DNA of 64,000 nucleotides from Streptococcus cristatus (GCF_003943515.1 NZ_RJPT01000001.1:88945-152944); one strand, 5' to 3'. Positions 39,208 through 48,043 are shown, counted from the first letter of the stretch. The notes: generated by a model not told the origin, from the letters alone. Program-made: numbers and translations.

Positions 39208-39867
39208 ATGAAAACAAGAAAATTTCTCCTCATTTTTATCACCCTCTATACGATCTTATTCCTAGCTAGAGGCTTGCAGTTGATTGGGATAAATTGGTTG
39301 ATTTACCCAGTTTATTTCCTTTTATTTATCTTGGGAATCTTAGCTTATCGGGAAGAATTAAAGGAGCAGCTGGCCTTGATTCTGACCAAGAAGAAGGAAT
39401 TTCTAAAAACGATCTCCTTGTATATGTTCTTTGTTTTCCTCCTGTCCATTGCCTGCAACCAGCTTTCAGTTCTGATTAAACAGAGTCTGGGCTTGCCATT
39501 GCAGGGGCAGAATGATGCTAGTATTCAAGGTGCCTTGTTGAAAAACCCCTTTCTAATCTTGGTGATCGGTTGCTTTATCGGGCCAATTGTTGAAGAGTTT
39601 TTCTTCCGTCGCTTTTTCCTAGGCACTTTCTTGGCAAAATTCTCTAACTGGCTAGGTATTGTGTTAACCACCTTTCTATTTGCCACCCTTCATATGCACA
39701 GCTGGGACTTGTCAGAGTGGGTGACAGTAATTTCCTATCTTGGCGGAGGACTTCTTCTCTCGCTCCTGTATCTGAGAAAGGACAAAAATATCTGGTATCC
39801 AATTGCCCTCCATTGTTGCAATAATATCATTGCTTTTGTGGTTACAATTTTTTCAATAAGCCAGTAG
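39208..39867 (+). CDS. CPBP-family intramembrane metalloprotease
   Basis: 219 residues, six to seven helices. The three Abi/CPBP motifs are visible: VEEFFFRRFF (EExxxR), FATLHMH, and HCCNN near the C-terminus. Members process prenylated or signalling peptides or give bacteriocin self-immunity; the substrate here is unknown. Start at 39208 (MKTRKFLLIF), 4 bp after tag; an upstream in-frame start would overlap tag. Confidence 0.88.
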   Translation: MKTRKFLLIFITLYTILFLARGLQLIGINWLIYPVYFLLFILGILAYREELKEQLALILTKKKEFLKTISLYMFFVFLLSIACNQLSVLIKQSLGLPLQGQNDASIQGALLKNPFLILVIGCFIGPIVEEFFFRRFFLGTFLAKFSNWLGIVLTTFLFATLHMHSWDLSEWVTVISYLGGGLLLSLLYLRKDKNIWYPIALHCCNNIIAFVVTIFSISQ

Positions 39868-39938
39868 ACTACTAAGTCAATAAAAAGAAGATATTGTGCT
39901 CTAGTAACTTTTGAGGTTATTCAGAAAGGAAGTGAAGG

Positions 39939-40496
39939 ATGGATAATAAAGCCTTAGTATATTTGGCAGAGAATCGTATCTTGGAGACGGAGCGTCTCCT
40001 CCTACGTCCTATGACTATGGATGATTTGTTGGATTATCATGAATATACTTCAGATGGAGAATTATTAAAATATGATTATCCAGAGCACCAAAGCATAGAA
40101 GAGAGCAGAGAGAGTCTTGTTTTATATAATTTAAGTGCTCCTTTGGGGCGCTACGGTATTGAGCTGAAATCTGAAGGTAAATTAATTGGCAATATCTCTC
40201 TTCGAATAGATACGGAACAAGAAACGGCGGAAATAGGCTATACTGTCAATGCTGACTATCACAGAAAAGGTTACGCAACTGAAGCAGCCTTAGCCTTGAA
40301 AGAATTGGCTCAGAACATGCCGGGGGTAAAAATATTTCTTGCCCACACGACTAAGCCCAATCTTGCTAGTCAAGGAGTTTTAGAAAAAATTGGGATGACC
40401 TTGATGTGGGAAAAGGAGGGCCTTAGCCTTCGCGGAGAGCCAACCATCCGTCTCCGCTATGAAAGTCAGTTAAAGAATGACGAAAAAAAGGCCTAG
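39939..40496 (+). CDS. GNAT acetyltransferase, RimJ/RimL type
   Basis: 185 residues. ILETERLLLRPMTMDDLLD opening and AEIGYTVNADYHRKGYATEA acetyl-CoA motif are typical of RimJ/RimL-like N-acetyltransferases. Substrate unknown. AAAGGAAG precedes the ATG; the terminator hairpin overlaps its stop codon. Confidence 0.88.
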   Translation: MDNKALVYLAENRILETERLLLRPMTMDDLLDYHEYTSDGELLKYDYPEHQSIEESRESLVLYNLSAPLGRYGIELKSEGKLIGNISLRIDTEQETAEIGYTVNADYHRKGYATEAALALKELAQNMPGVKIFLAHTTKPNLASQGVLEKIGMTLMWEKEGLSLRGEPTIRLRYESQLKNDEKKA

Positions 40497-40521
40497 ACAA
40501 GATAGTTGTCTAAGCCTTTTC
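40484..40521. terminator. Terminator overlapping the GNAT stop codon
   Basis: AAAAGGC(c)TAGACAA / TTGTCTA(a)GCCTTTT hairpin; A- and T-runs on both sides so it can serve the convergent XRE gene too. Confidence 0.8.
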
Positions 40522-40539
40522 TATACAGTGTGAATATTA

Positions 40540-40950
40540 TTACTCTTCCTTTTGCATCCAAATCTTTTCCTTGATAAAGATGCGCAGCTCATAGAAAAGC
40601 ATAAAGAGAGTAGAGACGAGGAAGCCTGCCATAAAGATATGGTGCAAATAAGCAAAGACACCAATGTAAACCAAGATGGAAAAAAGGTAGAGGATGACTA
40701 AATAATGCCATTTCTTGGCCTTGCTGTCTTCGATGACCTTTTTCTCCAAACGCTCGTCCTCCTTGATGAGCTGGTCTAGACTGAGATCAAACTCCCGACT
40801 GATAGCGATGAGATTGCCAATATCAGGGATTCCTTTTCCACTTTCCCAGCGGGCAATGGCAGAGCGGGAAACCTTGAGTCTTTCAGCCAAGGCTTCCTGA
40901 GTGAGTTGATGTTGTTGACGAATATCTTTGAGAACTTGAGAAATTTTCAT
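40540..40950 (-). CDS. XRE-family regulator with two C-terminal membrane helices
   Basis: 136 residues. HTH LTQEALAERLKVSRSAIARW with ESGKGIPDIGNLIAISREF, then helices at about 83-101 and 103-122. Similar layout to the gene at 37376 but no partner gene adjoins it. Promoter at 41013-41041; terminator shared with the GNAT gene. Confidence 0.87.
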   Translation of the reverse strand: MKISQVLKDIRQQHQLTQEALAERLKVSRSAIARWESGKGIPDIGNLIAISREFDLSLDQLIKEDERLEKKVIEDSKAKKWHYLVILYLFSILVYIGVFAYLHHIFMAGFLVSTLFMLFYELRIFIKEKIWMQKEE

Positions 40951-41012
40951 GATGCTTCCCTTTCTTTTCTAGTGAAATAAATAAGTTTCTTCTTTACATC
41001 CTTTTCATGTTT

Positions 41013-41041
41013 ATTATAAAAAGAAAAAGTTTCTTTGCCAA
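41013..41041 (-). promoter_or_regulatory. Promoter of the XRE gene at 40540
   Basis: Minus strand TTGGCA (41041-41036), 17-bp spacer, TATAAT (41018-41013). Confidence 0.7.
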
Positions 41042-41094
41042 TAGCATCTGCCTAACAATCCAGTTATTCTCCATAACAAACAGATTTTCAAAAG

Positions 41095-41124
41095 TTATCC
41101 ACAGGATGTTGACAACTTTGTCAA
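41095..41124. promoter_or_regulatory. DnaA-box sequence and palindrome upstream of cinA
   Basis: TTATCCACA (41095-41103) matches the DnaA box; TTGACAA CT TTGTCAA (41109-41124) is a perfect 7-bp inverted repeat. Binding proteins are unknown. Confidence 0.4.
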
Positions 41125-41180
41125 TCAAGTTGACAGCTCTTTTTATTTCCTGAAATGAAAATCAACTTTTTTACTCTTTT

Positions 41181-41209
41181 TTGTGATAAAATAAAGCCAA
41201 TTCCGAATA
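41181..41209 (+). promoter_or_regulatory. SigX (ComX) competence promoter of cinA-recA
   Basis: TCCGAATA at 41202-41209 fits the late-competence box TNCGAATA, followed by GTAAG. TTGTGAT lies at 41181-41187, exactly 21 bp upstream start to start, as at 50539. Confidence 0.75.
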
Positions 41210-41226
41210 GTAAGGTAGGAGGTTCT

Positions 41227-42483
41227 ATGAAAGCAGAAATTATTGCTGTGGGCACCGAGATTCTGACAGGTCAGATTGTCAATACCAATGCCCAATTTTT
41301 ATCTGAAAAGCTAGCGAGTCTAGGGATTGATGTCTATTTTCAGACAGCAGTGGGGGACAATGAAAACCGTCTTCTCTCTGTCCTAGAAATTGCCAAAGAG
41401 CGCAGTGATTTAATTATCCTGACAGGGGGCTTGGGACCAACAGAGGACGATTTGACCAAGCAGACTTTGGCTAAATTTGTCGGTCGAGATTTGAGCTTCG
41501 ACCCAGCGGCTGTGGAAAAGCTAGATTGCTTTTTTGCTAGCCGACCAGATTATGCTCGAACACCTAACAATGAGCGTCAGGCTCAGCTGGTCGAAGGCTC
41601 GACGCCGTTAACAAATGCGACCGGCTTAGCTGTTGGAGGATTGTTAGAAGCAGACGGAGTGACCTATGTAGTCTTGCCTGGCCCGCCTAGCGAGCTCAAG
41701 CCTATGGTTAATAACGAGCTGGTCCCCCTCTTATCCACAGGCCAGAAATTGTATTCACGGGTGCTCCGCTTCTTCGGTATTGGTGAGAGTCAGTTAGTGA
41801 CTATTTTGGCTGAAATGATTGATCAACAAAGCGATCCGACCATTGCACCTTATGCAAAGACGGGCGAAGTGACCTTGCGACTGTCCACCAAGGCATTGAG
41901 TCAGGCAGAAGCGGATACTAAGTTTGAGGCTGTGGAAAAGTCTATTTTGGCGTATCAGAGTTTTGAGGGGCAGTCTTTGTCCGAGATTTTCTATGGTTAT
42001 GGAGATGACAATTCCTTGGCTCAGGTGGCTTTCGACTTGCTGAAGAGTCAAGGGAAGACGATTTCGGCGGCGGAGAGTTTGACAGCTGGCCTCTTTCAAG
42101 CGACCTTGGCTGATTTTGCTGGAGCTTCAGCTATTTTTTCAGGTGGCTTTGTCACCTACAGCATGGAAGAAAAGAGCCGGATGCTGGATATCCCGTTGGG
42201 AGATCTGGAGAAGCATGGTGTCGTTTCAGCTTTTACGGCTGGGAAAATGGCAGAGCAGGCTAGAAAGCTGACTCAGAGTGACTTGGCTGTCAGTCTGACA
42301 GGTGTGGCTGGACCAGATTCACTGGAAGGTCATCCAGCTGGAACGGTTTTTATCGGCTTAGCGAGTGAATCAGGAACGGAAACCATTAAGGTAAATATTG
42401 CTGGACGCAGCCGTCGTGATGTGCGAAAGATTGCTGTTATGCATGCCTTCAACCTCGTACGAAAAACTTTATTAAAGAACTGA
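41227..42483 (+). CDS. cinA: Competence-damage inducible protein CinA
   Basis: 418 residues from ATG at 41227 (GTAGGAGG upstream). N-terminal MoCF/COG1058 domain ([39 protein letters not shown]) and C-terminal CinA domain ([20 protein letters not shown]), a deamidase of NMN in related proteins. In streptococci CinA brings RecA to the membrane during transformation, and here it precedes recA. Confidence 0.95.
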   Translation: MKAEIIAVGTEILTGQIVNTNAQFLSEKLASLGIDVYFQTAVGDNENRLLSVLEIAKERSDLIILTGGLGPTEDDLTKQTLAKFVGRDLSFDPAAVEKLDCFFASRPDYARTPNNERQAQLVEGSTPLTNATGLAVGGLLEADGVTYVVLPGPPSELKPMVNNELVPLLSTGQKLYSRVLRFFGIGESQLVTILAEMIDQQSDPTIAPYAKTGEVTLRLSTKALSQAEADTKFEAVEKSILAYQSFEGQSLSEIFYGYGDDNSLAQVAFDLLKSQGKTISAAESLTAGLFQATLADFAGASAIFSGGFVTYSMEEKSRMLDIPLGDLEKHGVVSAFTAGKMAEQARKLTQSDLAVSLTGVAGPDSLEGHPAGTVFIGLASESGTETIKVNIAGRSRRDVRKIAVMHAFNLVRKTLLKN

Positions 42484-42487
42484 TTTT

Positions 42488-42496
42488 TGGTATAAT
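42488..42496 (+). promoter_or_regulatory. Extended -10 of recA
   Basis: TGGTATAAT right after the cinA stop, giving recA a basal promoter besides read-through from the SigX promoter. Confidence 0.6.
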
Positions 42497-42540
42497 AAAA
42501 AGATGGCCAAAAGATATTTTAGAAAAAATAGGAGAAATAA

Positions 42541-43689
42541 ATGGCAAAAAAACAGAAAAATTTGGATGAAATCACAAAGAAATTTGGAGATGAACGCCAA
42601 AAAGCTTTGGATAACGCTCTTAAGAATATTGAAAAAGATTTCGGTAAGGGAGCTATTATGCGCTTGGGCGAGCGAGCGGAGCAAAAGGTTCAAGTCATGA
42701 GTTCAGGCTCTCTGGCTTTGGATATCGCCCTCGGTGCGGGTGGTTATCCTAAGGGGCGGATTATTGAGATTTATGGTCCAGAGTCTTCTGGTAAGACAAC
42801 CGTTGCCCTTCATGCAGTTGCTCAAGCTCAAAAAGAAGGCGGCATCGCAGCCTTTATCGATGCAGAGCACGCTTTGGATCCGTCATACGCTGCAGCTCTG
42901 GGTGTAAACATTGATGAGTTGCTGCTGTCACAACCAGACTCAGGGGAGCAAGGTCTTGAAATTGCAGGAAAATTGATTGACTCTGGTGCCGTTGATTTGG
43001 TCGTTGTCGACTCAGTTGCGGCTCTTGTACCTCGTGCAGAAATCGATGGCGATATCGGTGACAGCCACGTTGGTTTGCAGGCTCGGATGATGAGTCAGGC
43101 CATGCGCAAACTGTCTGCTTCTATCAACAAAACTAAGACGATTGCCATCTTTATCAACCAACTTCGTGAAAAAGTTGGTGTTATGTTTGGAAATCCTGAA
43201 ACAACACCAGGTGGACGTGCTTTGAAGTTCTACGCATCTGTTCGTCTGGATGTCCGTGGCAATACCCAAATCAAGGGTACGGGCGATGCGAAAGATACAA
43301 ATGTCGGTAAGGAAACTAAAATCAAGGTCGTTAAAAACAAGGTGGCTCCACCATTCAAGGAAGCCTTTGTGGAAATCATGTACGGAGAAGGTATTTCTAA
43401 GACAGGCGAGCTGATTAAGATTGCGACTGACTTGGATATCATCAAAAAAGCGGGTGCTTGGTACTCTTACAATGATGAAAAAATCGGTCAAGGATCTGAA
43501 AATGCGAAGAAATATTTGGCTGATCATCCAGAAGTCTTTGATGAAATCGACCGTCAAGTCCGTGTACGTTACGGCTTGATTGAGGAAGATGAGCCAGCAG
43601 AAGCAGTGAAGGGTAAGGCTGAGGCTCCTCTTGAAAAATTAGAAGAAGTGACTCTTGATCTAGACGATGCCTTTGATATTGAGGAATAA
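42541..43689 (+). CDS. recA: Recombinase RecA
   Basis: 382 residues, full length. Walker [10 protein letters not shown] at 79-87; DNA-binding loops around [18 protein letters not shown] and [16 protein letters not shown]; acidic tail [10 protein letters not shown]. RecA forms the filament for homologous recombination and transformation. Starts 57 bp after cinA with AGGAG upstream. Confidence 0.98.
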   Translation: MAKKQKNLDEITKKFGDERQKALDNALKNIEKDFGKGAIMRLGERAEQKVQVMSSGSLALDIALGAGGYPKGRIIEIYGPESSGKTTVALHAVAQAQKEGGIAAFIDAEHALDPSYAAALGVNIDELLLSQPDSGEQGLEIAGKLIDSGAVDLVVVDSVAALVPRAEIDGDIGDSHVGLQARMMSQAMRKLSASINKTKTIAIFINQLREKVGVMFGNPETTPGGRALKFYASVRLDVRGNTQIKGTGDAKDTNVGKETKIKVVKNKVAPPFKEAFVEIMYGEGISKTGELIKIATDLDIIKKAGAWYSYNDEKIGQGSENAKKYLADHPEVFDEIDRQVRVRYGLIEEDEPAEAVKGKAEAPLEKLEEVTLDLDDAFDIEE

Positions 43690-43724
43690 TTTTTCAAAAT
43701 AGGTCGCAAGACCGATGGTTTTTG

Positions 43725-43733
43725 TGGTATAAT
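43725..43733 (+). promoter_or_regulatory. Extended -10 of spx
   Basis: TGGTATAAT with TATAAT at 43728-43733, 42 bp before the spx ATG. Confidence 0.6.
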
Positions 43734-43738
43734 ATACT

Positions 43739-43754
43739 ACGATAGTAGTATCGT
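43739..43754 (+). promoter_or_regulatory. Inverted repeat in the initially transcribed region of spx
   Basis: ACGATA GTAG TATCGT, perfect, 6-21 bp after the -10 element. Possible repressor site; regulator unknown. Confidence 0.45.
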
Positions 43755-43774
43755 GTAGCGAAAGGAGTACTTGC

Positions 43775-44173
43775 ATGATCACAATTTATACGGTTTCAAG
43801 TTGTACTAGCTGCAAAAAAGCAAAGACCTGGCTAAACGCCCATCAATTGACTTACAAGGAGCAAAACCTTGGTAAGGAAGGAATTACCAAAGAAGAAATT
43901 CTTGATATTTTAGCAAAAACTGAAAATGGCATTGCCAGCATTGTATCTTCAAAAAACCGTTATGCAAAAGGACTCGGTGTTGATATTGAAGATTTGAGTG
44001 TAAACGAAGTCATTGACATCATCATGGAAACACCGCGGATTCTGAAAAGTCCGATTTTGGTGGATGACAAGCGTCTCCAAGTTGGTTACAAGGAAGATGA
44101 TATCCGTGCCTTCTTACCTCGTGCAGTGCGCAATGTTGAGAATACAGAGGCTCGCTTACGAGCAGCTCTATAA
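43775..44173 (+). CDS. spx: Spx-family transcriptional regulator
   Basis: 132 residues. CTSC (the Spx redox CxxC switch) at 10-13 in TVSSCTSCKKAKTWL, and the RPI-type segment PRILKSPILVDDKRLQVGY. Spx binds the alpha subunit of RNA polymerase and redirects transcription under oxidative or disulfide stress. Streptococci have two paralogues (spxA1/spxA2); I cannot tell which this is. Good ribosome site AAAGGAG. Confidence 0.92.
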   Translation: MITIYTVSSCTSCKKAKTWLNAHQLTYKEQNLGKEGITKEEILDILAKTENGIASIVSSKNRYAKGLGVDIEDLSVNEVIDIIMETPRILKSPILVDDKRLQVGYKEDDIRAFLPRAVRNVENTEARLRAAL

Positions 44174-44183
44174 TTAGATAAGG

Positions 44184-44210
44184 AAAGGCGCCTTTTAGGT
44201 TGCCTTTTTT
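44184..44210 (+). terminator. Terminator of spx
   Basis: AAAGGC...GCCTTT stem followed by TTT. Confidence 0.7.
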
Positions 44211-44232
44211 CTGTCTCATTACCTAAAAATGA

Positions 44233-44260
44233 TTGACAAGCGGTTAAACTATGATACAAT
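44233..44260 (+). promoter_or_regulatory. Promoter of the lipoprotein pair
   Basis: TTGACA, 16-bp spacer, TACAAT with an upstream TGA (extended -10). Confidence 0.75.
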
Positions 44261-44280
44261 ATCTCTGAGGAGGACGGAAC

Positions 44281-44847
44281 GTGAAGAAATTTTTACTAAT
44301 TTTTGGCTTAGCAGCTGTGATATTGACTGGCTGCGCTCATAAGAAAGCGGACAAGCCAAAGGGGAAAAAAGAGGAAATTACAACTAATCTTCCCATTATC
44401 AGTCAGGCTGAAAAGCAGGAAGTTATCACCAAGAAACTAGTTTTCCCCAAAGATGAGCAAGGAATTCAATCTAGTCAAATTATTACTTATCAAGGGAAAC
44501 GCTTTATCAAGGTGATTATGGAGAGAATTACTCCAACGGATGATAGTATCAAAAATGCGATTAAAGAAGTGGGGCTGGAGGAGACTCAGCGACTTTTGGA
44601 TGAATCAATGCAAAAGGATACGGACTATACTCAAGCAAAAACTGTTGCTGGTTTCACTGGAACCGTTCAGATTCTTAATGAAAATGAACTGAAAATCACA
44701 TCAACTTACGATTTTGACAATTTGGATATTGAAAAGGCACTCACTTTAAATTATTTTAAAAATAGCAATCTAAAAGAAATGACAAAGATGCAACCTGAAG
44801 AATATATCAATAATTTATTGATAAACGGGGCTGAGGAGCAACAGTAA
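44281..44847 (+). CDS. Lipoprotein of unknown function (tandem copy 1)
   Basis: 188 residues, GTG start with AGGAGG upstream. Signal peptide with lipobox ILTGC (Cys18), basic stretch KKADKPKGKK, then an ordered domain ending MQPEEYINNLLINGAEEQQ. It shares its overall plan and the PEE(Y/F)I C-terminal motif with the next gene. The plan recalls YehR/DUF1307 lipoproteins, but the match is weak. Confidence 0.75.
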   Translation: MKKFLLIFGLAAVILTGCAHKKADKPKGKKEEITTNLPIISQAEKQEVITKKLVFPKDEQGIQSSQIITYQGKRFIKVIMERITPTDDSIKNAIKEVGLEETQRLLDESMQKDTDYTQAKTVAGFTGTVQILNENELKITSTYDFDNLDIEKALTLNYFKNSNLKEMTKMQPEEYINNLLINGAEEQQ

Positions 44848-44890
44848 GGAAGCTTCTTGTCAATCATAGAAAACCAAAAAGGAGAAAGAA

Positions 44891-45448
44891 ATGAAAAAAT
44901 CAGTAGTACTTTTAATGGCTAGCTTGGCGGTGTTGACAGCTTGTGGACAACAATCACATAGTGGAAAAGCTGGTAGCAATCAGTCTGTTCAAAGCAAGGT
45001 AAAAGATAAATCGGTTACCAAGTCTTATCAGTTAAATCAAAAGGTACAAGGGCTCGATCAAACGATGACCTTGACAGTTACCTACGCGGGCAAGAAGTAT
45101 GAAAAGGTGAATATTGCTATTTCACAAAATTTACCAGAAGAAGCTAAGTCTGCCTTAGCTGGTCAAGACTTGTCCTCTCTGCAAGAAGAGGTGAGCAAGA
45201 GCTTCAAGCAAAGTTCAGGAGTGGATAAACTTGAACAAGTAAAAGGTATTCAAGTGAATGTTAAAGTGACTGAAAAAGGCACTGTTGATATTGATTTTAT
45301 TATTGATCCGACAAATCTTGATTATGATGCGGCTTCTAAAGTACCGACCTATGGGCCAATTTTTAGCCAAATGAAGTCTCAGACTCCAGAAGAATTTATC
45401 AAATCCTTCCAGGATGAAGGGGGCAAGGAAATTAGCAATCCGTCCTAA
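44891..45448 (+). CDS. Lipoprotein of unknown function (tandem copy 2, DUF1307-like)
   Basis: 185 residues. Signal peptide with lipobox LTACG (Cys18), a Ser/Gln-rich linker, then QGLDQTMTLTVTYAGKKYEK and a C-terminal TPEEFIKSFQDEGGKE. The beta-strand-rich start and late PEEFIKS motif resemble YehR-type DUF1307 proteins. Probably a diverged duplicate of the preceding gene in the same operon. AAAGGAG precedes the ATG. Confidence 0.75.
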   Translation: MKKSVVLLMASLAVLTACGQQSHSGKAGSNQSVQSKVKDKSVTKSYQLNQKVQGLDQTMTLTVTYAGKKYEKVNIAISQNLPEEAKSALAGQDLSSLQEEVSKSFKQSSGVDKLEQVKGIQVNVKVTEKGTVDIDFIIDPTNLDYDAASKVPTYGPIFSQMKSQTPEEFIKSFQDEGGKEISNPS

Positions 45449-45459
45449 TATTTTTGATG

Positions 45460-45491
45460 AAAACTAGTCTTTGAAAAAGGGCTAGTTTTTT
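45460..45491 (+). terminator. Terminator of the lipoprotein pair
   Basis: AAAACTAG / CTAGTTTT stem with T-run. Confidence 0.8.
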
Positions 45492-45576
45492 GATGGGAAG
45501 GAGCGGTAAATAGTTGAAAAAATGTCGAAAAAGTAGAAAATTTACATGGATTAAGTTTGTGAAACTGCTGTAATTA

Positions 45577-45585
45577 TGCTATAAT
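45577..45585 (+). promoter_or_regulatory. Extended -10 of the ireB operon
   Basis: TGCTATAAT with TATAAT at 45580-45585, 32 bp before the GTG start of ireB. Confidence 0.6.
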
Positions 45586-45616
45586 GATGGTATTCTTAGA
45601 GAAAGAGGGTGTAATT

Positions 45617-45883
45617 GTGGGATTTACAGACGAAACTGTACGTTTTAATCTTGATGATTCAAACAAAAAAGAAATTAGCGAGACTTTGACCGATGTCTAC
45701 AAGTCACTCAATGATAAGGGCTATAATCCAATCAATCAAATCGTAGGTTACGTGCTGAGTGGAGATCCCGCTTATGTGCCTCGTTATAATAATGCTCGAA
45801 ATCAGATTCGTAAATATGAACGCGATGAAATCGTAGAAGAACTGGTGCGTTATTATTTGAAAGGGCAAGGCATTGACCTCTGA
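45617..45883 (+). CDS. ireB: IreB-family regulatory phosphoprotein
   Basis: 88 residues from GTG at 45617 ([20 protein letters not shown]), with AGAGGGTG upstream; this gives the canonical N-terminus carrying the threonines that the Ser/Thr kinase IreK/StkP phosphorylates in enterococci. The upstream in-frame ATG overlaps the -10 element and cannot be used. First gene of the conserved ireB-ruvX-DUF1292 operon; its TGA overlaps the ruvX ATG. Confidence 0.93.
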   Translation: MGFTDETVRFNLDDSNKKEISETLTDVYKSLNDKGYNPINQIVGYVLSGDPAYVPRYNNARNQIRKYERDEIVEELVRYYLKGQGIDL

Positions 45884-46302
45884 TGAGAATTATGGGACTA
45901 GATGTCGGCTCGAAAACAGTAGGCGTTGCAATTAGCGATCCACTTGGCTTCACCGCTCAGGGGCTTGAAATCATTCAGATTGATGAAGAGAAAGAGCAGT
46001 TCGGTTTTGAGCGTTTGACGGAGCTTGTCGAGCAATATAAGGTGGACAAGTTTGTGCTTGGCCTCCCTAAAAATATGAACAATACCAGCGGTCCACGAGT
46101 GGAAGCGAGTAAGGCTTATGGTGAGAAGATTGCCCAGCTTTTCCAAATTCCGGTCGAGTATCAGGACGAGCGTCTGACGACAGTGGCTGCTGAGCGCATG
46201 CTGATTGAACAGGCAGATGTCAGCCGCAGCAAGCGCAAAAAAGTGATTGATAAATTGGCGGCTCAGCTAATTTTACAAAATTATTTAGATAGAAACTTTT
46301 AG
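45883..46302 (+). CDS. ruvX: YqgF/RuvX family Holliday junction resolvase-like nuclease
   Basis: 139 residues. RNase H-like fold: [19 protein letters not shown] (first catalytic Asp), [19 protein letters not shown], and [13 protein letters not shown] (Asp-Glu). In bacteria YqgF acts on RNA (rRNA 5' maturation) or junction DNA. Start overlaps the ireB stop as TGATG. Confidence 0.94.
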   Translation: MRIMGLDVGSKTVGVAISDPLGFTAQGLEIIQIDEEKEQFGFERLTELVEQYKVDKFVLGLPKNMNNTSGPRVEASKAYGEKIAQLFQIPVEYQDERLTTVAAERMLIEQADVSRSKRKKVIDKLAAQLILQNYLDRNF

Positions 46303-46322
46303 AAAGAATTGAGGAAACAATT

Positions 46323-46634
46323 ATGGCACACGATCATAACCATGACCACGAACAGGCACAGCCTGAATTGATTACCTTGGTAGATGAGCAAGGGAACGAG
46401 AATCTATTTGAAATTCTTCTGACCATTGATGGTAAGGAAGAGTTTGGAAAAAATTACGTACTTTTGGTACCAGTAAATGCTGAAGAAGATGAGAACGGCG
46501 AAGTTGAAATCCAAGCTTACTCATTTACTGAAAATGAAGACGGCACAGAAGGCGAATTGGAACCAATTCCAGAAGACTCTGATGCAGAGTGGGATATGAT
46601 TGAAGAAGTCTTCAACAGCTTTATGGAGGAGTAA
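46323..46634 (+). CDS. DUF1292 family protein
   Basis: 103 residues, very acidic, with a His/Asp-rich N-terminus ([11 protein letters not shown]) that could bind metal. The DUF1292 core reads [20 protein letters not shown]...YVLLVPV, with a C-terminal [15 protein letters not shown]. Third gene of the ireB-ruvX operon; function unknown. Confidence 0.9.
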   Translation: MAHDHNHDHEQAQPELITLVDEQGNENLFEILLTIDGKEEFGKNYVLLVPVNAEEDENGEVEIQAYSFTENEDGTEGELEPIPEDSDAEWDMIEEVFNSFMEE

Positions 46635-46655
46635 AAAGGTCTGGAAGACCTTTTT
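46633..46655 (+). terminator. Terminator of the ireB operon
   Basis: AAAAAGGTCT GGA AGACCTTTTT, touching the stop codon of the DUF1292 gene. Confidence 0.9.
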
Positions 46656-46745
46656 AGCCCGGACTTAGAAATTAGGAAGCCAGCCAGTTGGAGAATTTAT
46701 CATGGCTTGGCCACAGCTAGTTTCTTTACGAAGAATAGAAAAGAG

Positions 46746-46795
46746 AGAGAAGCGAGTGGTGATTCACATTTGAAGTCCGCTTCGCTTCTCTTTTT
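46746..46795 (+). terminator. Second hairpin before folC
   Basis: AGAGAAGCGA / TCGCTTCTCT around a 26-nt loop, then TTTT. It lies between the operon end and folC; a leader terminator for folC or a backup terminator. Confidence 0.6.
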
Positions 46796-46806
46796 ATGTA
46801 GGAAAA

Positions 46807-48042
46807 ATGATGAATGAAATTGAAAAATGGTTGAACGGTCGTATTGGCCTAAACTTTCGTTCAGGTCTGGAACGGATGCAGAGAGCGGTAGATTTGCTGG
46901 GGAATCCTGAAGGGGCTTACCCCGTCATTCATGTGACGGGAACGAACGGCAAGGGCTCTACCATTGCTTTTATGCGGAATCTATTTGCCGATCAAGGGAA
47001 AAAGGTAGCTAGCTTTACATCTCCGCATATGATCAGCGTCCATGACCGTATTTGTATCAATGGCCTGCCGATTTCGGATGCTGATTTTGTTCGCTTGGGG
47101 CGGCAGATTCAGGAGATGGAGAGTGAATTGGTCAAGACTCACGACCAGCTATCCTATTTTGAAATCTTGACCTTGCTAGCCTTTCTTTATTTCAGAGAGG
47201 AGCAGGTTGATCTGGCTCTCATCGAAGTGGGAATTGGCGGACTCTTGGACACGACCAATGTCTTGGATGGGCAAGTTGCAGTGGTGACATCGGTGGGCTT
47301 GGATCATCAGGAAACGCTGGGGCAGACGCTTACAGCGATTGCGGAGCAGAAGGCTGGCATTTTCAAGAGCGGTCGCTCTGCAGTCATTGGTCCCTTGCCA
47401 GAGGAGGCTCGTCAGGTCTGTGAACAGCGGGCAGCAAGTTTGGACTTGGATTTGTATGAATACAGGCGAAATTTTTCGTTTTCTGATGGTTCTTTTAAGA
47501 ATAAAGACTTGATTTTATCGCATTTGGTCTTGGGATTGCAAGGTACTTACCAAGAAGAAAATGCAGCGCTGGCTTTGCAGGCCTTTCTGCTTTTTATGAA
47601 GCAAATGGGCTGGGAAATTGATTTTTCTATGCTTCCTTCATCTTTGCGGAAGACCCATTGGGCGGGGAGGCTAGAGGAAATTCGTCCGAATATCTATCTG
47701 GACGGTGCCCATAATTTGCCAGCTCTGGCGCGTTTGGTCGAGTTTATCAAGGGACAGAAGGGCAAGACATGCAGCCTGCTGTTTGGAGCTTTGAAGCGCA
47801 AGGATTATAGCGGCATGCTGGACTATTTGCAGGAGGCTCTGCCGGAGGTTCAGGTGACGGTGACCAGCTTTGACTACGGGGAATCTGTGGGGCAGGCAGA
47901 AGCTGCGGACTTTGACTATGTGGCGGATTACAGAGCCTTTATCGAGAATTTCAAACAAGAGCAGACGGCCGACCAAGTTCTTTTTGTAACGGGTTCACTT
48001 TATTTTATTGCAGAGGTTCGAGCCTACCTCCAGAGTGTATAA
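46807..48042 (+). CDS. folC: Folylpolyglutamate / dihydrofolate synthase
   Basis: 411 residues. Mur-ligase-like ATPase: P-loop HVTGTNGKGSTIAFM near 42-56, SPHMISVHDRICING, VGIGGLLDTTNV, and C-terminal LDGAHNLPALARL. Adds glutamates to folates (and may make dihydrofolate). AGGA lies upstream; ATG at 46807 or 46810 are equivalent. No other folate genes adjoin. Confidence 0.93.
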   Translation: MMNEIEKWLNGRIGLNFRSGLERMQRAVDLLGNPEGAYPVIHVTGTNGKGSTIAFMRNLFADQGKKVASFTSPHMISVHDRICINGLPISDADFVRLGRQIQEMESELVKTHDQLSYFEILTLLAFLYFREEQVDLALIEVGIGGLLDTTNVLDGQVAVVTSVGLDHQETLGQTLTAIAEQKAGIFKSGRSAVIGPLPEEARQVCEQRAASLDLDLYEYRRNFSFSDGSFKNKDLILSHLVLGLQGTYQEENAALALQAFLLFMKQMGWEIDFSMLPSSLRKTHWAGRLEEIRPNIYLDGAHNLPALARLVEFIKGQKGKTCSLLFGALKRKDYSGMLDYLQEALPEVQVTVTSFDYGESVGQAEAADFDYVADYRAFIENFKQEQTADQVLFVTGSLYFIAEVRAYLQSV

Positions 48043-48043
48043 G

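Noticed and set aside
42503..42700. Frame starting [14 protein letters not shown] before and into recA
   Set aside because: Starts inside the recA leader, overlaps recA in another frame, no ribosome site; recA at 42541 has AGGAG and full conservation.
47685..47692. TCCGAATA inside folC
   Set aside because: Coding sequence, no upstream element, no gene start downstream; chance match.
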